From Neospora caninum Liverpool (taxonomy: Eukaryota > Apicomplexa > Conoidasida > Eucoccidiorida > Sarcocystidae): DNA of 64,000 nt. This document shows positions 12,301 to 23,552 of the stretch, piece by piece; positions within the stretch are counted from its first letter, which is position 1, and each line of letters opens with the position of its first letter. The position numbers and the translations under genes were made by a program. The notes below the pieces were generated by a model. That model saw only the letters and a list, made by a program, of their open reading frames with translations. It was not told the DNA's origin and did not search any database. The stretch lies in the NCBI RefSeq assembly GCF_000208865.1, contig NC_018395.1, positions 2,697,920-2,761,919 of the forward strand. The letters are read 5' to 3'.

Positions 12301-14053
12301 GCAGGCTCGCTGCACGACCCAAGGGTTCCCCGACCCGTGGCTGACTCGACTTACCTCGTGACCAGCGTGGACCAGCGCGATCAGACGATGCGAGTGCCGA
12401 AAAATGCAAATAGACCTCGATCAACGGCATGGCCTCTCGGCTTGGCTTTTGTGGAAACTCTTGGGACGCACGAGGCGGCGGGATTGGTATTCGAGGGGGT
12501 GCCGAAATTGGAGGGCGCTCAGAAACTGGAGGGCGCTCAGAAACTGGAGGGCGCTCAGAAACTGGAAGGGGCTGCACCACGGGAAATCCCGCTCCGCCTG
12601 ACGACGTCACTGGGCCTCCCGGGGCGGCCTGATCTACAGAGGCGATTGTCTGGGTGGATATATCGCGCTTTTCGGGCTGCGTCACCGACGGGCGCTCCTG
12701 TCTCTCTCGTTGTGTCTTGAACTGGCGTTCCAAAGCCGAGAGAGGCGGTCGCTGCGGGCTTTGAGGGGGCGGCGCCGCAGGTGGATGGGCCGCCAGCGAC
12801 TCCTGAGCAAGCGGCTCGCCCCACGTAAACAGGGAGACGCTGCTGGGCGTTTTTCCGTGAGAACCACCGAAGGGGCTAGCCAACCAGAGTGAATACCTTC
12901 CTGGCGAAACAGGGTCTCCGTTTGTTTCTGCGCCACGGCGACTCTGCTGCTGTCCCTCTGTTGGCCTGCCGGCATGAAGCGATTGCCTCGCGGAGAGTTC
13001 AGCTCCAACCGCTTTGGGGCCAGGGAGTTTTCCAGGTGGAAGCGGAGGAGGTGATCTGGAAGGCTTCCCCCTACGATGGCTCGTTCTAGCGGTGACACTG
13101 TGGCGCAGTCTCGGGGGCTTAGGATCGGCATGCGGCCCTGGCATTCGACCAGGCGCTCTGGGTCCACTTCCGGGGCGATGAGCAGTTCCAGGCGCTCCGG
13201 GAGGCGGCCAGAGAGGATGACGACGCCCCTGGCTTGGCGCGCCTGGGCGCGAGAATGTGTGACGTTCCTCACTTGCCGGAGCCCCCTGAGAATCTCCACG
13301 GTATCCCTGTGAAGCGAAAGGAAACCGAGGGTTCTGTTGGGTAAAAGGCCAGTTAGGGCCTTGCCTATAGCTTCCCTGTTGACTCGGTAGTTGTTGTGGG
13401 TCGACAGTGCGTCGATACGTGGGGAAGGCCGCGGAGGTCCCTGGCCCGCGGGGACCCGGTGGCGTTGAATGCACGAACGGTCCAGTGCCGGTCTGAGGCA
13501 GTCGTAGGCCGGGGTGCGTTGAGCCCGGTGCGAACATGCCAGGAGGGGCACTGGCTGTGATGACTCGCGCCGAGTGCTCGAGGACGCCTAACAGCTGGCG
13601 TACGGCCGAAAAGGTGCCCATCAGTTGCAGATAGATATCCTGAGGACTCCAGACGGGGCCGCCTGCGGATTGCTGTTGATGGCGTTCACCTAGAAGGGTA
13701 GCGGTGCCATGAGTTGCTTGTGGCAACCGCTGCTGAGAGGGAGTGCTTTGTCGGCTGAGTCGCCACAAGCGGTGTAGGTGTCTGTTGCCCTCGGAGTCGC
13801 GAGGGTCCTCGCCTGCCAGTCGCCGTGGGGGGTTTTGCTCATTTGGGCTCGGCTGCGTTGCTGGCCACTGACCGATTCGCCCCCCTGTTCGTGCAGCAAT
13901 TTGTTCCTCGCGGCAATCGACCGGATTCGAAGCTCCACAAACTCTTACGGACCAAAGAATACAGAAAGCAATTCCAAATGTAAAGGCGGAGTGAATCACA
14001 CTCGCGGAAAGCGAAGGTGCTGCCGACTGAGCTCCCGCGTTTCTGCGTGGCAT
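9329..14053 (-). CDS. Large secreted, proline-rich, mostly disordered protein; candidate TEXEL-bearing effector
   Basis: A single-exon frame of 1574 residues; I do not recognise the family. The first true ATG is at 14053; the frame stays open upstream to at least 14080, but the codon there is GTG. Residues 1-41 form a signal peptide: a basic start, a hydrophobic core (FTFGIAFCILWSV) and likely cleavage after VCGA. RRLAGED follows at residues 77-83, resembling the RRL-type TEXEL motif cut by the Golgi protease ASP5 in Toxoplasma dense-granule proteins. Residues up to about 1100 are rich in Pro, Ser, Arg, Gln and Gly, with a PVSERP hexapeptide repeat near 495-516. A strong basic stretch, SRKRKKRRVKHKG, lies near 1122 on its own side of an acidic and Ser-rich zone. 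Residues of roughly 1170-1390 look helical or coiled-coil. No transmembrane segment is evident after the signal. Export or host-nucleus targeting is inference only. Confidence 0.75.
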   Translation of the reverse strand: MPRRNAGAQSAAPSLSASVIHSAFTFGIAFCILWSVRVCGASNPVDCREEQIAARTGGRIGQWPATQPSPNEQNPPRRLAGEDPRDSEGNRHLHRLWRLSRQSTPSQQRLPQATHGTATLLGERHQQQSAGGPVWSPQDIYLQLMGTFSAVRQLLGVLEHSARVITASAPPGMFAPGSTHPGLRLPQTGTGPFVHSTPPGPRGPGTSAAFPTYRRTVDPQQLPSQQGSYRQGPNWPFTQQNPRFPFASQGYRGDSQGAPASEERHTFSRPGAPSQGRRHPLWPPPGAPGTAHRPGSGPRAPGRMPGPHADPKPPRLRHSVTARTSHRRGKPSRSPPPLPPGKLPGPKAVGAELSARQSLHAGRPTEGQQQSRRGAETNGDPVSPGRYSLWLASPFGGSHGKTPSSVSLFTWGEPLAQESLAAHPPAAPPPQSPQRPPLSALERQFKTQRERQERPSVTQPEKRDISTQTIASVDQAAPGGPVTSSGGAGFPVVQPLPVSERPPVSERPPVSERPPISAPPRIPIPPPRASQEFPQKPSREAMPLIEVYLHFSALASSDRAGPRWSRGKSSQPRVGEPLGRAASLQTSGGAPWATVVTKATQRSDRKQASDHRPRRIPASSVESSARTTGPVAGAISVQQPDTSRARDTPENAGVGGPSRSPASSAAGPHLPQRVRQHPPVVSSTEQPCVKAAAMVASGPPAWRRSVNRPTERAPRSVAYRRSPSGTRRRPWQMPPDPPTRRGGRATSSSDGRDRGGARPRPRTSGVKRAESAAWAESAAATARTHSGPGGGDHGKGTAGVPKEKESQLPVSPIDNQEIGPGQGERPKAEGDERVEEAMPQPAPPARSTPSADRLQAKGFEEPARDLVPTVHRPPSPTPADKAGVHATEESVCGHRVSAQSEQTDERPHDTARGEQKPRQPAAPSTAEDSTKPSADRRPPEDAPREAGKQLDVGLLDSTKRDPSCGTASVDTSSHAGTKPASLKDAHSGPFAASAGTQQRLQGGEQKKKRSEQVCQRRNRNAGQEEKQEPSVPQSTETRGESETGGATTCEARSRPRASPGATGSQPLEQKPSTEETLGQSETEEHSAASRASEAAPPPAAAPAEAYGGARPKVPSRKRKKRRVKHKGVGTTSSFHGKGAHSSQAGTFSSSDDEGSWQGGETEPGKPADPNRQSLVPQMERLLAITHETLRRIDIIKPTLQALHGVDLTDADSKEITALEQAASDESWSELAVESAHENMAYQRECLKKTRSIRRLLENTVQEIRMATSLIRDRVAAGEASLTEEEKQRLEYLRKGEAELQNTALWLMGMEKFRKQRLLRVSAVAAQHTFAPYRAAARRTLTAAIEKALSQISSEEEAHVASQQTSDQGEPSDNSPADVPSDCQSCADPSTRGTGQAEASSRAVGEAAEDGGATGGDADWPLVRSAMQLLEVVDAVRGSLAEQRAVAGGILESLIDDSSRRATELRLTLISRMGAAALEAETMLSTAMANCSVLAKQDLTPAEEQLEDLVLNFIFLCRHRARLCTEIINNERWDLVGQAVVDDDRLPSPSQESDSAQGEPVSSEGVREGESCADS
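12505..12570 (-). repeat. 18-bp in-frame tandem repeat
   Basis: About 3.5 copies of an 18-bp unit encode PVSERP repeats in the large secreted protein. The copies are almost identical, which suggests recent expansion by slippage. The unit length keeps the frame. Confidence 0.9.
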
Positions 14054-15699
14054 TTTTATGGGCAAAGGCGGGAAACTCACGGTGACCTGCTCTTCCCGGC
14101 CGTATCCGTACGGACTCTGGCAGCAATTACGCCTCAGACCAGCTGTTCGTATGGGGGATGAGCGGCAAGAAGCCGATCAAGAAAAAAGAGTTTTGTGAGT
14201 CGGCTGCGGACATTCAGGCGTGGGGACCTCCGCCCGTGACAGGAAAAGGGGAAAGGTTCTAGAAGACATGCATCGTTTTGAGGCTCGCCAGATAAGGCCC
14301 ACCGAAACTGATATAGCGGGGTTAGCAGCTGAGCCAACACCTAGACTGTCGCCGAATGCAGTGTTTAACTGAAAACATACACCGAGCATGCCTTGCCTTA
14401 ACGGGCAACCGAACGGAGCAGCTGGGAATTACCCACGGCGATCTTCCGCGACGCTGCAGTGTTCGAGGGAACCACATAACAGCGTTGTGTCTTGTTCCGT
14501 ACAACGCAGTAGCAGACGTGCGTATACCTCCATGAGGGCACAGTTCAACCCGTGGCAGAAATCGGCGAGGTCAATCGCCTCGTTAACAGCTGCGCTTGTT
14601 TGCGCGAAAAGCCCGTGGCAAGGCGATGGTCATAAAAAGCACGGTCCTGGCCGCGAAGTGCAAATCACTCAACATACCTGTTAGTGCAATCTACACGCAA
14701 GAAGTGGGTACGCAGAACAGAGGCGCCGCCAAGTGAGTCCCCGTCCCGTATTTGCATCGATGTCACACGGCCGTGACTGATTTCCCCACTGGCAACCAGA
14801 CTTGTAGTTACGCTCGCGGCAAGCGACTGGCGACTACCATGCGGGGTGCGGCCTCGTCCACGAATACAAGGCCGCAACGGACCAGACTGATAACGAAGCC
14901 TTCAAGACGCCTGAATCTCAGCTCTTCCCTGGAAAATACAAATATCCTGGACGTTATCTCAAACACTTGAATCCGTAGGCCATGTGGATCACCGACCGCC
15001 GTGTGGTTTTTCGGAACTTTGGCTGTCTCCCCGTGTGGGAGCCGTCAGTAACCTTGGAGTACACAGCCTTTCCTCGTCGAAACGCCTCTTTCTTTAAAAG
15101 TCTCAGTTGTGGGTTATGTGCTTTTGGGGCCCGTGACTTGCCAGGAGTTCTAGCTGGAGGCCCGCCACTCGCTAGCACAGTTGGAAAGGGATAGATGATA
15201 GAAACCCCGGATAATCTGCTGACGTCGTGGGAAGGACTGGAGGGCATTCACATCCACGGAAGCCAGGCAGGCTGTCTCGTCTCGCGGAAGGAGACGCGCA
15301 CCGCTGTGGACCACTTCTCACACAGGCAGGCCTAATCAGCGCCTCGAAGGTCACGGGCTCGTGAATGGTTACCTGTGAACGAAGTGGCGATCTGTCAGAA
15401 GTTTATTCCCGTAGAGGGCCCTCCAGCAGCTAGTCGATATTGGGATCAACAATGCGCGAGTTTGGTGGCCACTGCCGATAAGAACGCGTCCGCCACATGC
15501 AATTCGACAAGGCACAGCCTAGGCTTTCACCTCTAGCGCGAAGACACAGGTAAACTAGCGGGGCGTCAACCGGCCCGTCGTGAAGCACAACCCTGAGAGG
15601 CAACCGCACACGCAAAAAACAGAGGGAAACTACAAGCAAGAGGCATCAGCATATAAAATGTTCAGCTGACTCGCAGATAGTAAGAAAGGGGGAAAACAG
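14054..15699. other. Upstream region of the secreted-protein gene
   Basis: No exon series or conserved motif is seen here. It should contain the promoter and 5' leader of the minus-strand gene ending at 9329. No TATA-like element stands out. Confidence 0.5.
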
Positions 15700-15773
15700 T
15701 GGTCCCAACCGGGATCGAACCGGCGACCTTCCGGTTATTAGCCGGATGCTCTAACCAACTGAGCTATAGGACC
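15700..15773 (-). tRNA. tRNA-Ile (anticodon AAU)
   Basis: The minus strand folds as a complete cloverleaf. The acceptor arm is GGTCCTA paired with TGGGACC, with one G-T wobble, followed by discriminator A at 15700. The D stem is GCTC/GAGC, the anticodon stem TCCGG/CCGGA with loop CTAATAA (anticodon AAT), and the T arm GCCGG-TTCGATC-CCGGT. There is no intron, and CCA is not encoded, as expected for a eukaryotic nuclear tRNA gene. The internal promoter boxes A (TAGCTCAGTTGG) and B (GGTTCGATCC) are intact. Confidence 0.97.
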
Positions 15774-17906
15774 TGAGGGCACCTTCTCCCAGCATGGTGC
15801 GTCGAACCAGCAGCGGAAAGTGTCGATGAGATTTGTGATTTGCAGCGCATGCGTGAGCTTTTTAGCGGCGGGTTCAGTTCAGATGAATATTTTTCAAATA
15901 ATCAAAGCCTCTCCCAACTTGACACGCAAAAATTTCTTCCGAGTTTGGACTAAAAACGTGGGTGAACGGAACTTCTTGTTTAGCGGAATTCCTGTGTCGC
16001 CCTAATTCCATTGCTGGCAAGTAGAGGCCGTACCCCCCGGGGTTACGTGGACAATCACAGGACGAGCCTCCCCTTAGACACAGACGGAGCGTGAACTGAC
16101 ACTTTTTCTTTCAGCGCTCTTCCGCAATGTTTTTCAGGTGCGTCCTGAGGGGTGTACTGATCTTGCTCAGCTAGCACTCTTGGCTAAAACATCTGCCAGA
16201 CTGAGAGACCCCCCCTGGCCTGTAAATCGTAAAAAGCTCGCAAAAATCTCTTTCCACACGCATCCCTCTACAAGCCCACTCAACAAAACGGTTATTCCGT
16301 ACACAATCGGTTCCCCTTTTCTCCCTCGCCTTTTCTGAAAGCACGGCGCGCTGCAACCTTACCAGTGTTGAAGGAACCGAACTCGAGGTTGGCTGCGAGG
16401 ACCGCTTCCGGGGAGAATCGAGTTTGCTCACTGGGCCGAGCTTCTTTCAACCTTTCTCGGTGACTAAGCTGCTTAACAACCTTCTGTTGTGTAGATTTGG
16501 CGAGGGCCAACCGTGCTACCACTAGAAGAGCGTTTTCTGCTTTACCTCTCTCACTGCTTCCCTCCTCTGAATTGATACGAGCTGAGCAGGATAGAAGCGA
16601 CTCCAGATTCGCAGGGCGTAACACCGTTCACCCCAAACATCACACTTTCCTGAAATTTCCTCTCCAGAATCCTGGCATTCCACGCTAGCACGAAGTAAGT
16701 CGAGATTATAGGGACCTAACCCATTGCTAGAATCATGTGCTGGCCACCGAAGACCGCCCTGCGTGAATACTTAGAGAGAGTTTGGGAGATTACACCCAAA
16801 CCAGGTGGCGCGGTACGAAAGAGCACCGAATGGTTAGTAGGTCCTTGTGGGAGGGGTAGACGCTACCAAGAGCGTACACCCCTACCGCAATTTTATGCCG
16901 ACTTCAAAAAAGGGAATTTTCTCATCAGCTGGGAAATGCTGCCCGCTCGTGCAGATGCCCCTGACAACAGCCAAAAGGCTGAAAGGTCGAAACCGTCCAT
17001 CGTCCTGGCTCTGCATTGTCCAGATTTCTAAACCGATGAGCTCCACCTGATCCCAGAAATCTGCATATAGATAGATCGATGTGTGCATAGAGACACGGCG
17101 GTACACATTTTAAATGGCAGGCAATTCACTAGCTCCTTGGCAGATCAACTATTCACAGGTGTCCCATTCTATCTGTCTATATCTCTATATCCACATGTCT
17201 ACCTTCATGTTTGTTTAGGCGTGAATTATGCGACGTCCCTGTGCTTCAAGATTTGGATAAGGGCGTAGCTGCAGTCGTGTGCTGTGAGAAAGACACGTTT
17301 TTTTCCGATTTAAGAGATAAGGGCAAGAGGCCGGGGACCTAGCTGATACGCAAGTGGATTGAAAGGACATCCACAAGACGTTACGAGCAGGCAAACGGGC
17401 TGGCCTGCAATTCACCCATTGGTAAACTTCAGACGAAGCATCCTTCCCAACTAAGAGCTGGCTATTCTTTCTTTGCGTTGGAGCCACGTAAAGACTTTAC
17501 CGAACGTTTCACGCCAAAAGAACGTAACCACTCGTCCGTGCACAACCGGTTCCTCCTCTCCGCCGTTTCCCTCTCAGGGCCTTTTCCCCATCGTCGCCAC
17601 TCAAAAAACATACACTCCCGCATCATCATTTGTCGGCTCAGCCGGAGCCAAAAAGATATACAGGATAAAACAAAATCTGCATTTCCATGGAGGAAAAACC
17701 TGGCGGCGGAAACGTGAAAACAAGGCGGGTGTCGACCACTGAACGGCGACCTGCGTTCGCGATAAAAACGCCTTGCGTCTCTTCTGCTTCAGGATAAATC
17801 GTGCTGTGAGTTTGCTTTCGTTTCCGCCTGCTCCGTCCTGTCTTGCCTTTTCTGCAGTCTCCAGTCTCCGCGTCCCTCCCGTTGTTTATACCACCGTCCT
17901 CTCGAC
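15774..17906. other. Intergenic region without recognised gene
   Basis: This 2.1-kb stretch lies between the tRNA gene and the 3' end of the next minus-strand gene. I find no supported exon, repeat or RNA gene; the open frames are all short and lack conserved motifs. Confidence 0.5.
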
Positions 17907-20196
17907 TTACTCGTAACACACTTTCTTTCCCTTAGGTAGGTCCTCATCCTTCTCCACTGCAGCGAGAGGCAGGCGCGAACACGGAAGCGAAAAACGTCGT
18001 GTGTGAACCTATGCAAATTTACAACAGCTGCACCTGAACAGATACCGACCCTCTGACCTTTTTTACGCATCTATGTAGCAGAGCCGACGCCCTGTTTATG
18101 CCCACGGTGAGCGAGCAGGTGCACGTACACCTCGTTGTGCGCGCTCATACACCTGCAGGTGTACGTACAATCGAACGCACGCGCAGATGCATACGAGACT
18201 CAAAAGCTAGATGCGCCGTATCTGCAGGAACACTGGACCAGTTAAAAAGAGCACGCCGCAAAAACCAAACGCAGATGCTACCCACTTGCTTAAAATAATT
18301 TCCTAAACTCCAACACAAAGGTCCAACTCACCGACGACAACGTTGCGCAGAGCTCCAACACTGCAGGGGTACTCGGAGCCGACGAGGCCATTCCAGTCAA
18401 CGAGAGTCCAGGACGACGGCTGGAACGTTGGAACGCCCCATTGCCTGAGAAGGAAGAAAGGAGACATCGAAATAGCAAATCGCACCGCGACTGTCCACAT
18501 CCGTCCGCTCCAGGTTAACTAAACTACGCAGCATCACGCCACGTCTGACTACACCCACACACAGACCCCGACGGAAAAAATACAGCTGCATCGTTGCATA
18601 CAAATATGCATATATATCCATACATAAACAACTGAAACATCCAATTACACCATGCATCCGAAAATACCAACATTCATCCAAAGAAAATTGCACATACATA
18701 TATATGTAAAACTAAAGTGTGTTGTTGGCATGTACGTTCCGCCTTCCTGGGGGGTGATCCTCCTCTGTCGATACACGCGTACATGTGCACGTGAGTAGAT
18801 GTGTCAGTATATACGGCAAAGGTGACGCAGGGTAACTACCGGGAAAGAACGCAATTTTATGACAAGTTTCACATGCGTGGATGCGCCCTGTACTGTTAGC
18901 ACCACGAACGCTGCTTTCACGTGATGCAAAAGTGTCTTCGTCTCCTTACTTGCCGTCCCGTCGAGCCGTCAACTGGAAGCGCAGTGTATGGACGACTTGT
19001 TCCTCTTCCTCGCTGCCAAACAGGAGCTGGCGACACGCATCAGGGAACAAACACGGCAGAAAAGCTCGCGGAACGGACTTCCGGAGCACAATCTCAAAAA
19101 CTCCTAAACATATCTTTCCTCACGATGTTCCCACCTCTTTTCCCGCTAAGCGTTTTCGGAGCCTTGCATCGAAAGCGTAAACCCGTCAACCACGGCACTC
19201 TCCAACGTATTTGTCACTGTACAAAGCACGATACATGATGAAATCTACACGTGCAGGGATGCATGCTCATAACGTGTTGCACGTAGACACAGTTCTAGAT
19301 CGATACGCGATCTACATACATAGATCATGGATTCATATATCAGCATATGCACATCAAAGGCAATCAGCGATCTTGACATCCACGAGTATATTATATATAT
19401 ATATATATATGTTTGTGTGTAGTTCTCCATGTAGGGTTCGTGTTCCGCCTGTAAAGCGAGGTGTAACAGGGAGCGAACTCCAGGTATTCGGAGTTTCTGT
19501 CACAGGTGTGGGGCAAAAAGCGACACAGCAGTAGTTCTCGGTCGCTTCGTTCTCGTGCTGGACGCGCCCGACTGGCCACGTCAGTCGTGCTTTATCCTTG
19601 GAGGTTTACCTTCATGTCTTTGTCGTGGACAGCGAACGTTTGCTTGCACAGAAGCTCCACCTCCATGACTACTGCAAGGCCTTTCCCCAGAGCCTGGTCC
19701 AGCAACTCGAGGCGCTCCATGACCTTCCTAAATTTCTCTGCACGAAACGGCGCATCAAAGACGTGCCGCACGAACGTGTCCCCAAAGCGCCGATGCCCAC
19801 GGAAATACCTTCTCTATCTCGCCATTCCTTTCAAATACGTATATAATACATGTGGGTACGTATGTATCTATATGAACACGTTTAAACAAGTTGGATTCAC
19901 AGACAGGTCTTGAGACATCTCCACGCGTTCATGCATGCAATGTTTCGGGTACAGGGACACGCAGCCAGTGTACCTACAGCACCAGCCTTCCGATTGGAGA
20001 AGAGAACACAAAGGAATCAGCTCTTCTGACACCCGCTTTTCTGCCACAACTGTCTCACAGGCGCAGTCACACTCACCGTCCACTCTCCCACTCGGTGCAT
20101 ACGCTCCCACATACAAACATATACACACACATGCATGCATATACATGCTTGAAGTGCACAAAAATCCATATATATATATATATATATACGTATCCG

Positions 20197-20229
<33 letters not shown>

Positions 20230-22344
20230 GTATGAATGTAAAGGGAACTGTTTGTCGTTGTTTCTCCTCGTGTGCCGCGAAACGCCTTGATGGGTCATCG
20301 CATCTGGAGCCAGTTGGTTGTGGCGCGTGCATCTCCTTCTCTCTTTTTTTTCAGCCTTCTCTCTCGCTACAACGACTGTGCCCTTGGACGAAAGGGGCGG
20401 CGGCGTCTCCTTCTTTACTTCTGTCGTGTCTGTGTTTCGTTGTTCCAACCTGGGAAAGAGAGAGGCGCCTTCTGCGCAGCTGCACTGCTGTTCTCGCCCT
20501 CTGGTTTTCTCGCGTCTCCAGCGGCGTGTCCCTTCTCCTCTTTGTCCCCTGCGTCTCCGCTGAGGCCGTCTGGCCTATGCCAGGCTTCGTCGTTCACCTC
20601 TTCGTCTGGGAATTCCCCCTCCATGAGGGAGTTGACAGGAGCGTCTTTCACGAGAAGGCCTCGACGATAGCGCAGGTACTGAGGGGATACAAAGAAGGCC
20701 GACCTCGCTGCCGGCGGCAAAATCGCGTGCAGAAACGGCGTGACAGGAACCAGGTACGAGGACCGAGGCAGAATCGGCGCATGATGGCCTGCCGGGGCGC
20801 CTGGAGCGCAGAGACACGGAAACGAGGCACCATTCCATGCCTCCAGGACAGAACGCCGAAACATACCTCTCCACACAGGAGAGGGTGCACGGAGAAAGAG
20901 AGGGCGATATAGATTTATACATCTATTTACATCTCTCTCCATGTACATATATATACATATATATACATATATATAGCCCAGAAGTGGTTTCACTGAAGTG
21001 TCGCACAGTCCTGATTAGACGGTCCCTACCGCAGACTGTCCACATTCGGGCGACGTGAACTTTTTGAAAGGCTCCAATCTCGAAGGTGAGCCGACAGCCG
21101 CCTGCAACAGCTTCGCCGAGTTTCGCCTGCATGCCTGCAAGTAGCGCTTCTCCAACGCAGTTTTTCAAGTTCTCAAGACTCCCTGCGCCGGGAGACTGCG
21201 GAGCCGAGTCGTCGGCGTGTGCGCTGTCAGTCTCTGTTTCTCCAGTCTTCCCCAGGGCCATCTGAATGTTCTCGCGCGCGGGCCTTCCTCCCTCCTGCGT
21301 CACTGAGCATTCTTGTCTCTGACGCTCCTCTTCTTTCTCCGGCTTCTCGCCTTCACCCGCCAGCTTCGCCTCGAGTTCAGCTGCGTCGGGCTCGCCCGCG
21401 TCGCGCCCTGTCTCCTCGCCTTGCGCCTGATTTGCGGCGACGCCTGAGGCGGCAGGCGTCTCTGATGTGTTTGCGGCTGAGAGCCCCCGTTTCGCCACCC
21501 TGGCCTCGCGTGACTGCGCCTGCGTGTGCTGTTTCTGCGCTTCCTGGATGCCGGAAGAGAGTTCCTCCGAGAGGAGAACGAGAGCCTGTCGGGCGCCCTG
21601 TTTGCAGGAGAGAAGGACGAAAAATCCCAAGTCTCTCAGGCGATGGAACTTTTGGTTGAAGGCGAAGACGAGGCCCAAAAAACCCCCGGGAGACTTCACG
21701 CCGCGCTCCTCCTCGCCCGAAAAGATCCACTGTTTCTGCTCGGCCGAGACAGCTGGGGAAGACACCATGACGCCCGAGGCCACCTCGCAGAACTGGAGAA
21801 ACCGTTGCGCCTCGTCCCCTGGAGTGCGCGGAGCGGGGGTAGCAGAGACCGACGCTTCAGAAGCGCCCGAGGGAGAAGGAGACCGAGGTTCCGGTTCCGG
21901 TGTTTTGTCCTTGCCTTCGTTCGACAGGAAACGCGACTGGACGCGTGGAAGAAGCGAGGCAGGCAGGGAAGGGCTACGAGATGCAGCGAACGGAGGCACA
22001 GAGAGAGACGCGGAGACACCATCAAGCAGAGGCGAGTGTTTGCGCGCGGGTTGGAACGCCGGTTCCGGGGATAAAGCCGAGAAGACACCGGCTGCATGGA
22101 CAGGCAGGCGCAGGGGTGGAAACGACGAGAAACGTCGGGGCGGGAAACGCGGAGAGGCCGCAGATGAGCGCAGAGAACGTCCACGAAGCTGAGACGAAAA
22201 CCGAGGAGAGTAGAGGAAAGTGGAGACAGAGGGAGAGGACGCGAGAGAAGAACAATGCCGGGTCAGCGCCTGAGCCGACTCCGAGCGTGCGGGCGACGGC
22301 GCAGAGAGAGGACCGGGCACCAGATGCCGGACCGCGTACGCCAT
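17907..22344 (-). CDS. Probable mitochondrial protein, seven exons, family not identified
   Basis: Seven exons join in phase on the minus strand: 22344-21030, 20800-20450, 20040-19974, 19808-19610, 19026-18950, 18444-18332 and 17956-17907, giving 723 residues ending VCYE-stop. The ATG at 22344 is preferred because an open extension up to 22437 has no ATG. The N-terminus (MAYAVRHLVPGPL...) is long, Arg/Ser-rich and nearly free of acidic residues, which is typical of a mitochondrial presequence. A helical region around SGVMVSSPAVSAEQKQWIF and LGFVFAFNQKF-like sequence is followed by a Glu/Lys-rich linker, then SYLVPVTPFLHAILPPAAR. The C-terminal part includes RRFGDTFVRHVFDAPFR, VVHTLRFQLTARRDGK and SSWTLVDWNG. 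The last segments resemble the strand pattern of Tim44/mL45-like (NTF2-fold) domains, but this is a weak guess. All introns have GT-AG ends. No neighbour gives a functional clue. Confidence 0.72.
19387..19410. repeat. (TA)n microsatellite in intron
   Basis: A pure TA run within the intron between exons 19808-19610 and 19026-18950 of the mitochondrial-protein gene. Confidence 0.95.
20168..20225. repeat. (TA)n microsatellite in intron
   Basis: Two TA runs separated by a short CGTATCCG interruption, in the intron between exons 20800-20450 and 20040-19974. Confidence 0.95.
20945..20975. repeat. (TA)n microsatellite in intron
   Basis: A TA tract with regular ACAT steps in the first intron of the mitochondrial-protein gene (between 21030 and 20800). 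Confidence 0.95.
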
Positions 22345-23552
22345 TTTGGTTGGCAAAGAAAGCCGAAAAAACCGAGAAGAGAGCCGAAAAGGCAAGGCGC
22401 TCGGGCGTCGATACACCGGCAGCGAAGCGCCAGGCACCGAAGAATGTGCGTAGCCTCTGCCTGCGGCAACAGCGGAAGCAAATCGAGAACAAGGGAATGG
22501 TCAAGGATCAAGAGGAGGAAAGTCGCGAGCGAACAGTCGAAGCGACAACCGCATTTCCCCTAAAGAGGGGTACCTCAACACATGACACGCGGGAGCCGTG
22601 GATTAGCATCTCAACGCGAGACAGTTCGCTCTCCATCGATGTTCAGCTTTCTGTACGCGAATCACACTTCTCGGCAGGCGCCTATTCCTTTTCTTGAATA
22701 CAAATCGATATTCACGACGACACGCATTCAGGATATATACTCGATCTCTCAAAGACGGGCGAGAAGCATATCAAGGGATCGCCGTACACTCGCCGCGGTG
22801 TGCGACGTGAGGGGGGACGTGGCGGGGGAAGCGATTTCCGATTCTTCAGAAAAGCGAGGGTGGAAGAAAACCTTTCTTGGAGAAAGGCTCCTCCGAACGG
22901 TTTGGGCTTTTCACTTTTTGGGAGAAGCCTCCGCGGGAATAGGACGCAGGAATCGCCCCTCCTCCTCTCGTGGATCTTCGGCGTCGGCCAATGCCCGGTC
23001 TTTCCCTCCCTCGGTGGAAGACGAATGGAAAAAGTGGAGGGTATACGGACAAGCCAAGACAATCGAGCGCAGTGAGAGGCGCAGAGAGCGAGGAACTTGC
23101 TTAGACCGTTCACTTTTGGACGGGACGTGAGAGGAAAGGCTCGGAAACGAGTTGGGAGACGTCCCCTGGAACCTGCGCGGGGCAAAGGGAAGTCCGTTGA
23201 GGAAGGGGGAGGTTTTTCAGTGCTGCAAAACGCTTCCTCGAGCCAGCAAGAGAGACACAAAAAGGCACCTTTCCCGGCTAACGCAAATTTAGAAAAGTAA
23301 CTCGCGAGACACTCGGCCCTGCGTAGTACCGCCTCCCAGCGGGATGAATTTCTGTTCCGCTGCATGCGCACAGATTTGCTGTTTTCTGTGGCCTTTCCCT
23401 GGGACACGGCCGGTGAAAGGAACACGAAAATCCCGTGTAAAAATAGGAATCTGGACGGCGCGTTAGCGAGGACTTCGAGAGAACCTCGGTTCCGCAGGCG
23501 TCTTTCGCTTTTCTGTCTCGAAAAAGCGCCGCTTCCATGGCAGTGTGTCTGG

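Noticed and set aside
14054..14080. Upstream start at 14080 for the secreted protein
   Set aside because: The codon is GTG; the ATG at 14053 gives a more typical signal peptide.
20017..20448. Tyr/Ile-rich frames across TA tracts
   Set aside because: Alternating Tyr-Ile is the translation of (TA)n and carries no gene evidence; the same holds for similar frames elsewhere in the window.
22345..22437. Upstream start at 22437 for the mitochondrial protein
   Set aside because: The codon is GTG; the first ATG is at 22344.
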